Origin: CALVUJ01 sp045119835
GTDB taxonomy: Bacteria; Bacillota_I; Bacilli_A; RFN20; DUOF01
Length of the DNA: 58,132 bases
Direction: 5' to 3'
Assembly: GCA_045119835.1 (NCBI GenBank)
Contig: JBGVED010000017.1
Location: forward strand, 1 to 58,132
Shown one piece after another: positions 9,665-18,118 of the stretch. Numbering within the stretch: position 1 is the first letter of the stretch; every line of letters starts with the position of its first letter. The position numbers and the translations under genes are program-made. The notes under the pieces are model-generated. The model ran no database searches. It had not been told where the DNA came from and saw only the letters and a program-made list of their open reading frames with translations.

Positions 9665-11092
9665 TTACCTCTTTTCTATTTCTTCTTTAATTATTGTAGA
9701 TGTCATCATTGGGTTAGCTTGCCCTCTTGTTGCTTTCATAACTTGTCCAACAAAGAAGTCTAAAACATTATTTCTTCCACCTTTATATTCTTCGATTAAT
9801 TTAGCGTTATTATCTAAAATACCTTTAACGATATCTCTAATTGCTCCATCATCGCTTGTTTGCTTGATTCCTAGTTCATCAATAATTGTTAAAGGATCTT
9901 TTTTATCGTCTACAACTTTATAAAATACTTGTTTTGCTTGTTTTGATGAAATCTTACCTTCATCCATCATCTTAATCAAATCCTTTAACATTTTAGGAGT
10001 TAAATATAATTCTTCAATTGGAGATTCTGTTTTATTTAAATGGGCTAAAATAATTGAAGTAACCCAGTTTGCACATGTTTTAGGATTAATTCCTAATTTG
10101 ATACATTCTTCAAAGTATTCTGCTACACTTTTATCTTTAACAATAACTGTAGCATCATACCTAGATATATCATATTCGCTCATATATTTATTAATTCTTT
10201 CAAATTGAAGCATTGGAATTGTTTTACGTATTTCTTCAACAAATTCTTTTTCAAGTTTATATGGAGGTATGTTAGGTTCAATAAAGTATTTATAATCTAC
10301 TCCTTCAACTTTTTCTCTCATGCGATATGTTTTGTTGTCTACATCGTCATAACGTCTTGTTTCTTGAATAATTCTTTCTCCATTGTTTAATGCTTCTGTT
10401 TGTCTCTTTATTTCATATTCAATGGCAGCTTTAACATTTGCAAATGAGTTAATATTTTTCATTTCTACTTTTGTTCCTAAAACTTTACTTCCTGCAGGTG
10501 CTAAAGAAATGTTAACATCACATCTCATTTGACCTCTATCAGTTCTTGCTTCACTTATATCGCAATAAATAAAGATTTTTCTTAAAGCATCTAAGAAAGC
10601 TAGTGCTTCATCTGCACTATGCATGCAAGGCTCTGTTACTGTTTCAAGTAGTGGGATACCTGCTCTATTATAATCAATTAGTGAATAATTATCATAGTGA
10701 TCAAGACTTGCTGTATCTTCTTCTAAGTGAATATCGTGAATTTCAATCTTTTTAACTTCATCCCCGACAAATACATTAACATAACCATCTGTTCCTACAG
10801 GATCATGCATTTGAGTAATTTGGAATCCTTTAGGTAAATCTGGGTAGTAATAGTTCTTTCTATCAAAATACATTTTAGAAGGAACTTTACAATTTAATGC
10901 TAAAGCCATTTTAACTGATTTTTTTACAGCTTCATAGTTAACTATTGGTAAAATACCTGGAAAAGCTAAATCTATTTCTGTAATGTTGTTATTTGCTAAT
11001 TCTTCGTAAGCATTTAGTGAAGGAGAAAACATTTTTGTGTTTGTTTTGACTTCACAGTGAACTTCAAGTCCTATTGTTACTTCATATTCCAT
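9665..11092 (-). CDS. gatB: Asp-tRNA(Asn)/Glu-tRNA(Gln) amidotransferase subunit B
   Basis: 475 residues, full length. It begins with the GatB signature (EVTIGLEVHCEV) and continues with the kinase-like core that activates the tRNA-bound carboxylate, then the helical/YqeY-like tail (~330-475) that holds the tRNA. With GatA and GatC it converts misacylated Asp-tRNA-Asn and/or Glu-tRNA-Gln to the amide. The start codon abuts the gatA stop codon, so translation is probably coupled. A GAGG-type site lies inside the gatA end. Confidence 0.96.
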   Translation of the reverse strand: MEYEVTIGLEVHCEVKTNTKMFSPSLNAYEELANNNITEIDLAFPGILPIVNYEAVKKSVKMALALNCKVPSKMYFDRKNYYYPDLPKGFQITQMHDPVGTDGYVNVFVGDEVKKIEIHDIHLEEDTASLDHYDNYSLIDYNRAGIPLLETVTEPCMHSADEALAFLDALRKIFIYCDISEARTDRGQMRCDVNISLAPAGSKVLGTKVEMKNINSFANVKAAIEYEIKRQTEALNNGERIIQETRRYDDVDNKTYRMREKVEGVDYKYFIEPNIPPYKLEKEFVEEIRKTIPMLQFERINKYMSEYDISRYDATVIVKDKSVAEYFEECIKLGINPKTCANWVTSIILAHLNKTESPIEELYLTPKMLKDLIKMMDEGKISSKQAKQVFYKVVDDKKDPLTIIDELGIKQTSDDGAIRDIVKGILDNNAKLIEEYKGGRNNVLDFFVGQVMKATRGQANPMMTSTIIKEEIEKR

Positions 11093-12550
11093 TTATTTTA
11101 CCTCCTTTGCTATTTGCCCTTTATAAGAGTAAATACTTTCTAAAGCATATGCGATATTTAATACCTCTAAGTCTTTTTTTACTCCACCTGTTATACTTAA
11201 ACCTATTGGCATTTTATTTACAAATCCACATGGAATAGTAATACTTGGGAATCCTCCAAAGTTACCTATTGCCATATGATTTTCCAAAATAAGATTTCTT
11301 TTAGATAGTTTATCTACTGTTTCACTTTTAAATTTAGGAGCTACACTACCAGCTGCTGGTAAGATCATTCCATCATAATTTTTAAATAATTCAGTCATCT
11401 TCTCTACTATCAATCTTCTAACTCTTTGTGCATTCAAGAATAATTTCTCTTGATTTTCTTTTTGAAGGATAAAGCTACCTGTTACAAATCTTCTCTTAAT
11501 TAATTCGCTAAATCCTTTAGTTCTAGCATCAAACATAATCTTTTCAATAGAATCACCTTCTCCTCTTGGACCAAAGATAATTCCTGTTAAGTTTGAGTTG
11601 TTACTTGTTGCCTCTGCACATGAAATTGCAAAGTATGTTGGGAATATCGCTTCTAGCAATTTTGTATCAAAACTAATTTCTTCAACTATCGCACCTAATG
11701 TTTTATAATCTTCAATAATCTTTTCAAAATTAGAAATAATTGCTTCTAATTCATCATCCATATCATCTTGATAAATATTTCTATCAAGAATTTCTTTAAT
11801 ATAAAATAATTTCTTTCCTTTTATATTTGTAGTAATCTCTTGAGAGAAAACTGTTTCTGTATTAGTTAAACTAGTCATATCTCTTTTATCTTGTCCTTTG
11901 ATACAATCTAATACATATGCTACATCTTTAACACTTCTAGTAAAACATCCAACATGATCTAAAGAACAAGCAAATGGAAATAACCCAAAACGTGAAACTA
12001 ATCCATATGTTGGCTTGTATCCAACTATTCCTCCATATGCAGCTGGTTTTCTAATTGAATCGCCAGTATCACTACCTAGAGCAAATGGAACAATACCTAA
12101 AGCAACGGCAGCTGCACTTCCACAACTTGATCCACCAATAAGTCTATCTTTATCCCAAGGATTTCTAGTAGGTCCTGTATGTCCTGTGGTACCAGTTCCT
12201 CCCATTGCTAGCTCATCTAATACAGTCTTTCCAATATTTATTGCTCCAGCTTTCTTTAGTTTTTCTACTACAGTAGCATCAAAGAATGGTACATAATTTT
12301 TCAATATATTTGAAGATGCTGTTGTTAGTATTCCTTTTGTTGATATATTATCTTTTATCGCACAAGGAATGCCACTTAAAGGACTATCTGATTCTTCATT
12401 TAAACTAGCATCGTCGCACATAGTAACAAAAGAATTGTATTCATCTTGGTATTTGTGAGCTAACGCTAAACTTTCTTTAACTAGTTCATCACTAGTTACT
12501 TTTTTGCTATCTAAGTCTTTTCTTAATTCTTCAATTGTCTTTTCTATCAT
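11093..12550 (-). CDS. gatA: Asp-tRNA(Asn)/Glu-tRNA(Gln) amidotransferase subunit A (amidase)
   Basis: 485 residues, usual GatA length. The amidase signature is clear: catalytic Lys in AIKDN (~residue 66), the glycine/serine-rich GGSSCGSAAAVA segment, and the catalytic Ser in GSDTGDSIRKPAA. It releases ammonia from glutamine and channels it to GatB. One base separates it from gatC and none from gatB, so the three are translated as a unit. Nothing unusual in the active site. Confidence 0.97.
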   Translation of the reverse strand: MIEKTIEELRKDLDSKKVTSDELVKESLALAHKYQDEYNSFVTMCDDASLNEESDSPLSGIPCAIKDNISTKGILTTASSNILKNYVPFFDATVVEKLKKAGAINIGKTVLDELAMGGTGTTGHTGPTRNPWDKDRLIGGSSCGSAAAVALGIVPFALGSDTGDSIRKPAAYGGIVGYKPTYGLVSRFGLFPFACSLDHVGCFTRSVKDVAYVLDCIKGQDKRDMTSLTNTETVFSQEITTNIKGKKLFYIKEILDRNIYQDDMDDELEAIISNFEKIIEDYKTLGAIVEEISFDTKLLEAIFPTYFAISCAEATSNNSNLTGIIFGPRGEGDSIEKIMFDARTKGFSELIKRRFVTGSFILQKENQEKLFLNAQRVRRLIVEKMTELFKNYDGMILPAAGSVAPKFKSETVDKLSKRNLILENHMAIGNFGGFPSITIPCGFVNKMPIGLSITGGVKKDLEVLNIAYALESIYSYKGQIAKEVK

Positions 12551-12551
12551 T

Positions 12552-12842
12552 TTACTCCACCACCTTTGGAACTCTTATTTCTCTGCCTTTTTTACTTCCA
12601 GTATTACTTAAAGCATCATCTATTTCAATGTTTCTACTGTCATTATCATTTCTTAATTCAACACTATCTAATTCAAACGGAAATGTCATTGGTTCAACGC
12701 TTTCAATATTTTCTATATTACCTATCAAATCCATTTCTTTTAAGATTACCTCAAATTCTTTTTGTAATGTTTCATATTCTTCATCATTCATATCAAACAT
12801 CAACTTATTAGCATAATTTTTAAGTTTTTCTTTAGTTATCAT
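12552..12842 (-). CDS. gatC: Asp-tRNA(Asn)/Glu-tRNA(Gln) amidotransferase subunit C
   Basis: 96 residues, typical for the small GatC subunit that wraps around GatA and stabilises the complex. It has the usual N-terminal helix pair (LKNYANKLMF, a LQKEFEVIL helix and a MDLIGNI segment) followed by the extended V-rich part. It is the first gene of the operon and starts ~35 nt after the T-box terminator. The ribosome binding site (AAGGGGGAA) lies close before the ATG. Confidence 0.92.
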   Translation of the reverse strand: MITKEKLKNYANKLMFDMNDEEYETLQKEFEVILKEMDLIGNIENIESVEPMTFPFELDSVELRNDNDSRNIEIDDALSNTGSKKGREIRVPKVVE

Positions 12843-12876
12843 TCAAATTCCCCCTTAATCTTTGATATTTTAACAT

Positions 12877-13148
12877 AAAAAAACAGTAACTCCTCCACTT
12901 AGGGACGAATTACTGTAAAAATCTATATCCGCGGTGCCACCCTTATTATTATATTTATTAATATAATCACTCATTTCAGTCCTATTAGACCTAGTAACAT
13001 GGTAACGGGTTACTCCCGATCTAAATTACTCATTTCTTTTCACTTAGATACTCCGAAGTGTTTTTCATAATAAGCTTAATTGTTATCTTCCACCATACAT
13101 AACTCGCTATAACTAGTTTTTATTATTACTTCTCTTCATCAACGTTCT
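12877..13148 (-). promoter_or_regulatory. T-box riboswitch of gatCAB-aspS, probable Asn specifier (AAC)
   Basis: The minus strand carries the T-box sequence AAGGGTGGCACCGCG (12929-12944), whose UGGC bulge would pair with an acceptor end GCCA, i.e. discriminator G, which tRNA-Asn, -Asp and -Glu have. Upstream is a Stem I region with AGAGAAGTA, AGCGAG and ATGGTG motifs. The specifier loop reads GAAAAACAC; in the usual register the codon is AAC (Asn) at 13060-13062. A terminator stem (ACAGTAA/TTACTGT followed by seven T) lies at 12877-12917. Uncharged tRNA-Asn would therefore raise expression of the genes making Asn-tRNA. The T-box is certain; the codon is inferred from position. Confidence 0.93.
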
Positions 13149-13154
13149 GATATA

Positions 13155-13183
13155 TTTATAGTTCAAAAACAAGTTTATGTCAA
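13155..13183 (-). promoter_or_regulatory. Promoter of the T-box-gatCAB-aspS operon
   Basis: Minus strand: TTGACA (13178-13183), a 17-nt spacer and TATAAA (13155-13160). Transcription would start just before Stem I of the T-box. Confidence 0.75.
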
Positions 13184-13338
13184 TACTTTATTTAATATTT
13201 ACTAAATTTTCCTTGGACTTCTACTAATTATATTATTTACAAATCATATGTAAATTGTTTCTATAATCTATTTTTAAGTAAAACAATTTATCATTATGTA
13301 ACTATTTATTTTCTTTTTGATAATATATTTTTTATAAA

Positions 13339-13535
13339 GTGCTCAATGCTAATAAATTTCCGCTACTATTTGGTTTTCCTCTTCTAATATCTATTATAGC
13401 AGGAACTTTATATTTAACGGATGCTTTAATTTCTTTTGTTTTATTTTAATGATTTATTCTATTTTAGGATTGATTTGTGGCTTTTTATCTATTTATGGTA
13501 GCGAAAAAATCAATTCCAAAATAAAAAGTAAATAA
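13339..13535 (+). pseudogene. Remnant of a small hydrophobic membrane protein (two frames)
   Basis: In one frame a GTG at 13339 opens a 36-codon stretch rich in F, L, I and G (FPLLFGFPLLISIIAG) ending at 13449. In the next frame an ATG at 13449 overlaps that stop (TAATG) and encodes 28 residues with a second membrane segment (MIYSILGLICGFLSIYG) and a basic tail, ending at 13535. Together they look like a two-helix protein broken by a frameshift, or two coupled micro-ORFs. No good ribosome binding site is seen. The rest of 13184-13600 is AT-rich and shows nothing else but the rpmB promoter. Confidence 0.3.
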
Positions 13536-13607
13536 GTTATTGATTTTTGTCCTAGTTAATGTTATTATACTCAAGCGTATGAATTTATAAGTAAGGGGGT
13601 AAAAGTA

Positions 13608-13781
13608 ATGTCAAGAGTATGTGCTATTACAGGTAAAGGTGCATTAAGTGGTAACAAACGTTCTCATGCAATGAACGCTACACGTAGAAAATGGAATGTT
13701 AACTTACAAAAAGTTACTATCAATGGTAGAACAGAATACGTTTCAGCTCGTGCACTAAGAACCCTTAAAAAAGCTGGTTAA
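13608..13781 (+). CDS. rpmB: 50S ribosomal protein L28 (bL28)
   Basis: 57 codons, too short for most gene finders. It starts MSRVCAITGKGALSGNKRSH and continues with the basic RRKWNVNLQKV segment and a SARALRTLKKAG end, the full bL28 pattern. Only one Cys near the N-terminus, so it is the zinc-independent form. A very strong AAGGGGG site ends 7 nt before the ATG. A promoter TTGATT (13540) - 17 nt - TATTAT (13563) precedes it. It is monocistronic, with a terminator 12 nt downstream. Confidence 0.95.
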   Translation: MSRVCAITGKGALSGNKRSHAMNATRRKWNVNLQKVTINGRTEYVSARALRTLKKAG

Positions 13782-13792
13782 TTTAGATAATT

Positions 13793-13817
13793 AAAGTACC
13801 AATTGGTACTTTTTTTA
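13793..13817 (+). terminator. Intrinsic terminator of rpmB
   Basis: AAAGTACC-AATT-GGTACTTT followed by further T residues; perfect stem. Confidence 0.88.
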
Positions 13818-13828
13818 TTGCCATTATT

Positions 13829-13866
13829 TAAAAAGGAATAAATCTTTTTAATTTATTCCTTTTTTA
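13829..13866. terminator. Second terminator-like inverted repeat
   Basis: AAAGGAATAAA and TTTATTCCTTT form an 11-bp stem around a 10-nt loop, with A-runs on one side and T-runs on the other, so it could stop transcription from either side between rpmB and the convergent gene ending at 14018. Confidence 0.6.
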
Positions 13867-14017
13867 TTTAGTTATATTGTAGATTTATAGCTAAAGTTCA
13901 CTTCTCTCATTGACCAGCGTTTTGATAAAAAATAAAGATTATTAGTGCAAATAAAATATTTTTTATATTATTAGCAGTCTTCTTTATTTACCAACGATAG
14001 TCAATATTACATTGCCA

Positions 14018-14479
14018 TTATTTATTTTTCATTTCTTTTCTATTTTGTTTATCGCTTTTTTGAAAATTATTTATTTCATTTTTTTTACAGTCTTTAATTA
14101 AATTCTTAAGTGGCTCCATATATTCTTTAGAACAATTCAATTCGCTTTTTAATATTTCTTCAAGTTTTTCTATTTCTTGCTTGCACTCCTCTATTTCCTT
14201 ATCAAACTTTGCTTCTTTGTCCTCTCTGTGAAAAAGAATAAACCCTTCTGGACCAACGCCAAACAAAATCAATAACAAAGCTACTACTAACAGTGAAGGG
14301 TGTATAAAAAAAGCAAGGAAATGTGATGCCGCAGCAAGTATGGTATTCAATATTGCAAAATGTCTTAGTCTTTCCGTTTTAACATTATATTTTTTCTTTG
14401 TTTCTTGTTTTTCAATAACTTCATTTTCTAATTCATTTATTTTTATACTATTAATCGTTGCATTGTCCATTTTCGTCAC
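14018..14479 (-). CDS. Small coiled-coil membrane protein, function unknown
   Basis: 153 residues, not recognised. A charged N-terminal helix (~10-45, rich in E and K) is followed by two hydrophobic segments (~48-64 and ~66-85, with SLLVVALLLILFGVGPEG), then a second long Glu/Lys-rich helix (~90-130) with coiled-coil character and a basic end. The shape is a membrane hairpin with both coiled coils on the cytoplasmic side. It is a single-gene unit converging with rpmB and divergent from the PAP2 gene. No domain can be named. Confidence 0.55.
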   Translation of the reverse strand: MTKMDNATINSIKINELENEVIEKQETKKKYNVKTERLRHFAILNTILAAASHFLAFFIHPSLLVVALLLILFGVGPEGFILFHREDKEAKFDKEIEECKQEIEKLEEILKSELNCSKEYMEPLKNLIKDCKKNEINNFQKSDKQNRKEMKNK

Positions 14480-14606
14480 CTGTAAGTAATTTTATCATTA
14501 TACTGACTTGTATTCAACAAGAATTTAAAGTCTATAATTTTTTGGTTTTATAAGCCTTTGTATAAATTATTAACTGTGTTATGATAGGTTTAAGGTGATT
14601 GTAAAA

Positions 14607-15278
14607 ATGAATAATACTAAAAAAAAGTTTTTTTATTATTTTAAAAAATACCATATTGAGTATATGTTGTTAATTATTCTACTATATTTGATTAAGTTAA
14701 TTTTATACGAAACTTCTAGTTTAATAAATAGTGATTATAGAATTATTACAATGAAAATAGATAGTTTAATTCCTTTTTGTAAATATTTTATATTATTTTA
14801 TACTACCTATTATTGGTTCCCTATACTTCAATTATATTTGCTTAGTTATGCAAATAAAAGAAAGTTCTATAGACTTTTAATTGCTATAGGTATTTCTTGT
14901 TTGATTGCAAATGTTATCTTTTGGATATATCAAGTTAAAATGATTAGACCTGAAATAACAGATAGTACAATATTTGATTGGATGGTTAACTTTATATATA
15001 AACTTGATGGCGAAGCCTTAAATTGTTTTCCTTCGGTTCACGCGTTAATGGGGTGCAGCATGATAATTGGAAGTTTAAAAACAGAAAAATTTCCTAGTTG
15101 GTTCAAGATTATAAGTTTAATATTTGGAATAGGTTGTATTTTATCTACTGTATTTGTAAAACAACATTATTTCATTGACATGCTTGTTGGAACAATGCTT
15201 ATGCTTATTGTATATTTGCTTGTTCTTCTTGTAGATAAAAGAATAATAAAAAAGAAAATGATTCAACATAGTAATTAG
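14607..15278 (+). CDS. PAP2-superfamily membrane phosphatase / lipid phosphotransferase
   Basis: 223 residues, about six membrane helices. The PAP2 signature is visible in reduced form: RP at 114-115 (motif 1 remnant), CFPSVHA with Ser143 and the acid-base His145 (motif 2), and Ser180...His187...Asp191 (motif 3, VKQHYFIDM). The PSVHA spacing resembles the inositol-phosphoceramide-synthase/Aur1-like branch as much as undecaprenyl-PP phosphatases. The AAGGTGAT site at 14592 favours this ATG; an in-frame GTG at 14595 lies inside that site. It faces the psd/pssA lipid operon, consistent with lipid metabolism. Substrate unknown. Confidence 0.8.
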   Translation: MNNTKKKFFYYFKKYHIEYMLLIILLYLIKLILYETSSLINSDYRIITMKIDSLIPFCKYFILFYTTYYWFPILQLYLLSYANKRKFYRLLIAIGISCLIANVIFWIYQVKMIRPEITDSTIFDWMVNFIYKLDGEALNCFPSVHALMGCSMIIGSLKTEKFPSWFKIISLIFGIGCILSTVFVKQHYFIDMLVGTMLMLIVYLLVLLVDKRIIKKKMIQHSN

Positions 15279-15302
15279 GTACATAAAGTGCCTTTTTGTT
15301 TA

Positions 15303-15326
15303 TAAAAAAAAGCACTTGTTGTGCTT
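15303..15326 (-). terminator. Terminator of the pssA-psd operon
   Basis: Minus strand: AAAAGCAC-AACAA-GTGCTTTT followed by more T, directly after the psd stop codon. It may also serve the convergent PAP2 gene. Confidence 0.8.
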
Positions 15327-16175
15327 TTAAATTCTATATCCTATTCTTTCACCACATAAAACATATGTCTCATCATCTTTTTCAGTGTTAATGAAAAACT
15401 CATCATCAAATCTAACTTTATCTTTTTCTATAAGTAGCACAATTGTGGACCCTCCGAATTCAAACTTTCCTTTCTCCTCTCCTCTAGAAAAAACTCCCTC
15501 TTGATGATTATTTGCTATTCTTCCAACCATCATTGCTCCAACTTCAACCTGAGTTACATCACCAAAATTTTTGGTATTCATAGTTGTATATTCTCTGCAG
15601 TTTTCAGAAAACACTTTTCTTTTACTTAAAGCATATGGTTGAACTGTGTGTAATTTTCCTTTAATAAAAGTATTTGAACTTTTACTACACTCATCTATAT
15701 AGAAGTATCTATGATAGTCTTCTACAGATAGTCTAATAACAAGACAGTATCCATCTTTATATTTGCTTGCTAAATCTTTATTTCTAAGCAATGTTTCTAC
15801 AGTATAGGTAAATCCTTTTATTTTAAAACTACTATGCTCATTTATTTTATAAATAGAAACCTTTCCGTCACAAGGTGAAGGAAATTCATTTTCTTTCAAT
15901 GTAAAAGGTCTTTTTTCTGGTTTTATTCTTCTAGTAAAAAAATCATTAAAGCTTTTGTAATCTTCCTCTACAAATAAACTCATATCAATAGAATTATTTT
16001 TTATATATTTTTTTATTCTTTTTTTCGATAATTTACTATCTAAATAACATCCTACTATTTTCGAGATAAATCTAAAAGTTATAAATCTAAGACATATGCT
16101 TCCGATAAATGTGTTGTATAAAAATTTAACAGATTTTGGCGTTATTAATTCTTGTTTACTTAATACTTTTCTCAT
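15327..16175 (-). CDS. psd: Phosphatidylserine decarboxylase proenzyme
   Basis: 282 residues. PSD makes phosphatidylethanolamine from phosphatidylserine and self-cleaves to create a pyruvoyl group. Seen: FNDFFTRRIKPEKRP near residue 76, PCDGKV with Asp103, DYHRYF with His154, and the cleavage site GGST at 241-244, with Ser243 becoming the pyruvoyl group (the family usually has LGST or GGST). The gene starts at the stop codon of pssA, so the two successive enzymes are translationally coupled. It belongs to the larger ~290-residue PSD class. Confidence 0.93.
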   Translation of the reverse strand: MRKVLSKQELITPKSVKFLYNTFIGSICLRFITFRFISKIVGCYLDSKLSKKRIKKYIKNNSIDMSLFVEEDYKSFNDFFTRRIKPEKRPFTLKENEFPSPCDGKVSIYKINEHSSFKIKGFTYTVETLLRNKDLASKYKDGYCLVIRLSVEDYHRYFYIDECSKSSNTFIKGKLHTVQPYALSKRKVFSENCREYTTMNTKNFGDVTQVEVGAMMVGRIANNHQEGVFSRGEEKGKFEFGGSTIVLLIEKDKVRFDDEFFINTEKDDETYVLCGERIGYRI

Positions 16176-16867
16176 TAATTTAATACCAATGCATTTACAG
16201 CAATTAAAGCGCTTATAACAATTAACACTATTAATATAACTTTTAATATATCTTTAACCCCTAACTTAGGAATTTTAAATTTAAGAACAAAAGCAATTGA
16301 AACTGCTACATATCCAAAAATCATTATTGCTGTATACCAAAAAGATCCAACACTAAACATTATTGCTATTAAATAAAAGATTGGAATTATAAATGAGGCA
16401 TTAGTAACAGGTAATCCTTCATAGAATTTTCTTTTACCGCAATTTTCATCTTCCATACGAATTTCTTCAGTTACATCAAAATAAGCCAATCTAATAAGCG
16501 CACATAAAATATACAAAGCAAATACAGGAATGAAAAACCATCTGTTGATTTGCATACCAAATCCAATCATTGCTGGAGCAACACCAAATGCAATTAAATC
16601 ACTTAATGAGTCTATTCTCTCGCCGAACATTTTATCTTCTTTAGTTCTATTTTTTCTTGTTCTAGCAACTGTGCCATCAAAAGAATCACATAATCCTGAT
16701 ATAAGCAAACAAATAATTCCTACACTTGGATTTGGCGCTCTGTTTCCTCCAACTGAAAAACAGATACCTACAATTGCAGCAACAACTGATAAGTATGTCA
16801 ACACAACTCCATAATGATAAAAGCCAACAAATGGCATCTTTAATTTTCTTTTCTTATTTACTTCCAT
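16175..16867 (-). CDS. pssA: CDP-diacylglycerol-serine O-phosphatidyltransferase (phosphatidylserine synthase)
   Basis: 230 residues, about six to seven membrane helices. The CDP-alcohol phosphatidyltransferase motif is complete: Asp61..Asp64-Gly65..Ala68-Arg69...Gly82...Asp86...Asp90. In this motif the four Asp bind the metal and the last is the base. Its coupling to psd identifies serine as the likely alcohol. AGGGGGATT precedes the ATG. It supplies the PS that Psd decarboxylates at the cytoplasmic membrane. Confidence 0.9.
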   Translation of the reverse strand: MEVNKKRKLKMPFVGFYHYGVVLTYLSVVAAIVGICFSVGGNRAPNPSVGIICLLISGLCDSFDGTVARTRKNRTKEDKMFGERIDSLSDLIAFGVAPAMIGFGMQINRWFFIPVFALYILCALIRLAYFDVTEEIRMEDENCGKRKFYEGLPVTNASFIIPIFYLIAIMFSVGSFWYTAIMIFGYVAVSIAFVLKFKIPKLGVKDILKVILIVLIVISALIAVNALVLN

Positions 16868-16888
16868 TTTTTAATCCCCCTAATACTT

Positions 16889-17968
16889 TTATTTACTTAA
16901 CTCGATTTCCATTTCAACGGAATTTGAAACAGTTTTAATTTCTTTTTTTTTAATTTTAATCATGTGGTAAACCATAGTATAAGCACCACTTGCAATTAAA
17001 CTAAAATAATATGAAATTATTCGAGTTACCATCATTGATATTATAACAAAAGATTTATCAAAAGATATACAATATATCTGTAAATATAAATATTCGTATA
17101 TTCCTAACCCTCCTGGTAATGGAATAGAGTTATATCCTAGCATAACAAGCGACTGCATTATTAGAATATCAAAGAAATTGCAATTTATAGCAGACATACA
17201 GACAAATACAGATATTAATAATTGGGATACTCTTTGCGCTACATTACATAGCAACACAGGTATAAGCATCTTTTTGTGTCTTTTAAAATCTTTATAACAG
17301 TTTCTATATCTATCCACTATATTTTCTACTTTTGTTAACCACTTTTCTTTGTTTTTTATTATCTTAATCTTATTAAATAATACAACTAGTAGTTTACCAT
17401 ACTTTAAGACAGCCTTGTGGTAACACATGCATGCTATAAAAAATAATAACAATAATATCTGTATGACAAAGCCAAAAATGATTAAAACCTTAGAAAACGT
17501 TCCTATTTGAGAAAAAATATTAAATCCAAATACAAAAGCGAAGAAACCTATTATTAAAATAGCAGCAGTATAGCCAATTAGATTAAAAATTAATGAAAAA
17601 CCAGCAACCCCTCCAGGAATATCATTCTTGATCATATAATATGCAGATGCTGGTTGCCCACCACTAGCAGAAGGTGTAATAGCGGAATAATACGTATCTG
17701 AAGTAGCATAGGCAATTGCTTCATGTGCTTTTGATTTGTATCTTAATTTTTTAAGAATAATATGCAAGCTTAAGGCTTCAAACAAAACAAAGCCGACCCA
17801 ACAAAGAAAAGCAATTAAAATATAAAAAGGATTACAATTACGAAAAAATTGTTCTAAATTAGCATAGTTAAGTTCTTTGCTACTACTTAAAAGTGCAATA
17901 AAAGTTACTAACGCCATAAAAACAACAAAAGAAATATTTAGAATTTGTTTTTTCGTACTCTTTTTCAT
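16889..17968 (-). CDS. Flippase-like membrane protein (lysylphosphatidylglycerol synthase TM region, UPF0104)
   Basis: 359 residues with about eight membrane segments. The family hallmarks are present: TPSASGGQPASAYYM in the first third and LPGGLGIYEYLYLQIY near the C-terminus. It has only the membrane part of MprF and lacks the aminoacyl-transferase domain, so it is not a lysyl-PG synthase itself. Family members are thought to move lipids across the membrane. It sits 21 nt upstream of pssA in the same direction, making aminophospholipid handling a reasonable inference. Confidence 0.85.
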   Translation of the reverse strand: MKKSTKKQILNISFVVFMALVTFIALLSSSKELNYANLEQFFRNCNPFYILIAFLCWVGFVLFEALSLHIILKKLRYKSKAHEAIAYATSDTYYSAITPSASGGQPASAYYMIKNDIPGGVAGFSLIFNLIGYTAAILIIGFFAFVFGFNIFSQIGTFSKVLIIFGFVIQILLLLFFIACMCYHKAVLKYGKLLVVLFNKIKIIKNKEKWLTKVENIVDRYRNCYKDFKRHKKMLIPVLLCNVAQRVSQLLISVFVCMSAINCNFFDILIMQSLVMLGYNSIPLPGGLGIYEYLYLQIYCISFDKSFVIISMMVTRIISYYFSLIASGAYTMVYHMIKIKKKEIKTVSNSVEMEIELSK

Positions 17969-18118
17969 CTAATTACCTTCCAATCTCTTTTAATTTTAAA
18001 TGAATATGCATATGTTTGTCAATTAATGTAATTTATTACCTATTAATTTTTATATTAATTTGATATTTATGTTTACATTTGTTTATGTTATAATTTTTTC
18101 GTATTGGAGGTTAGTACT

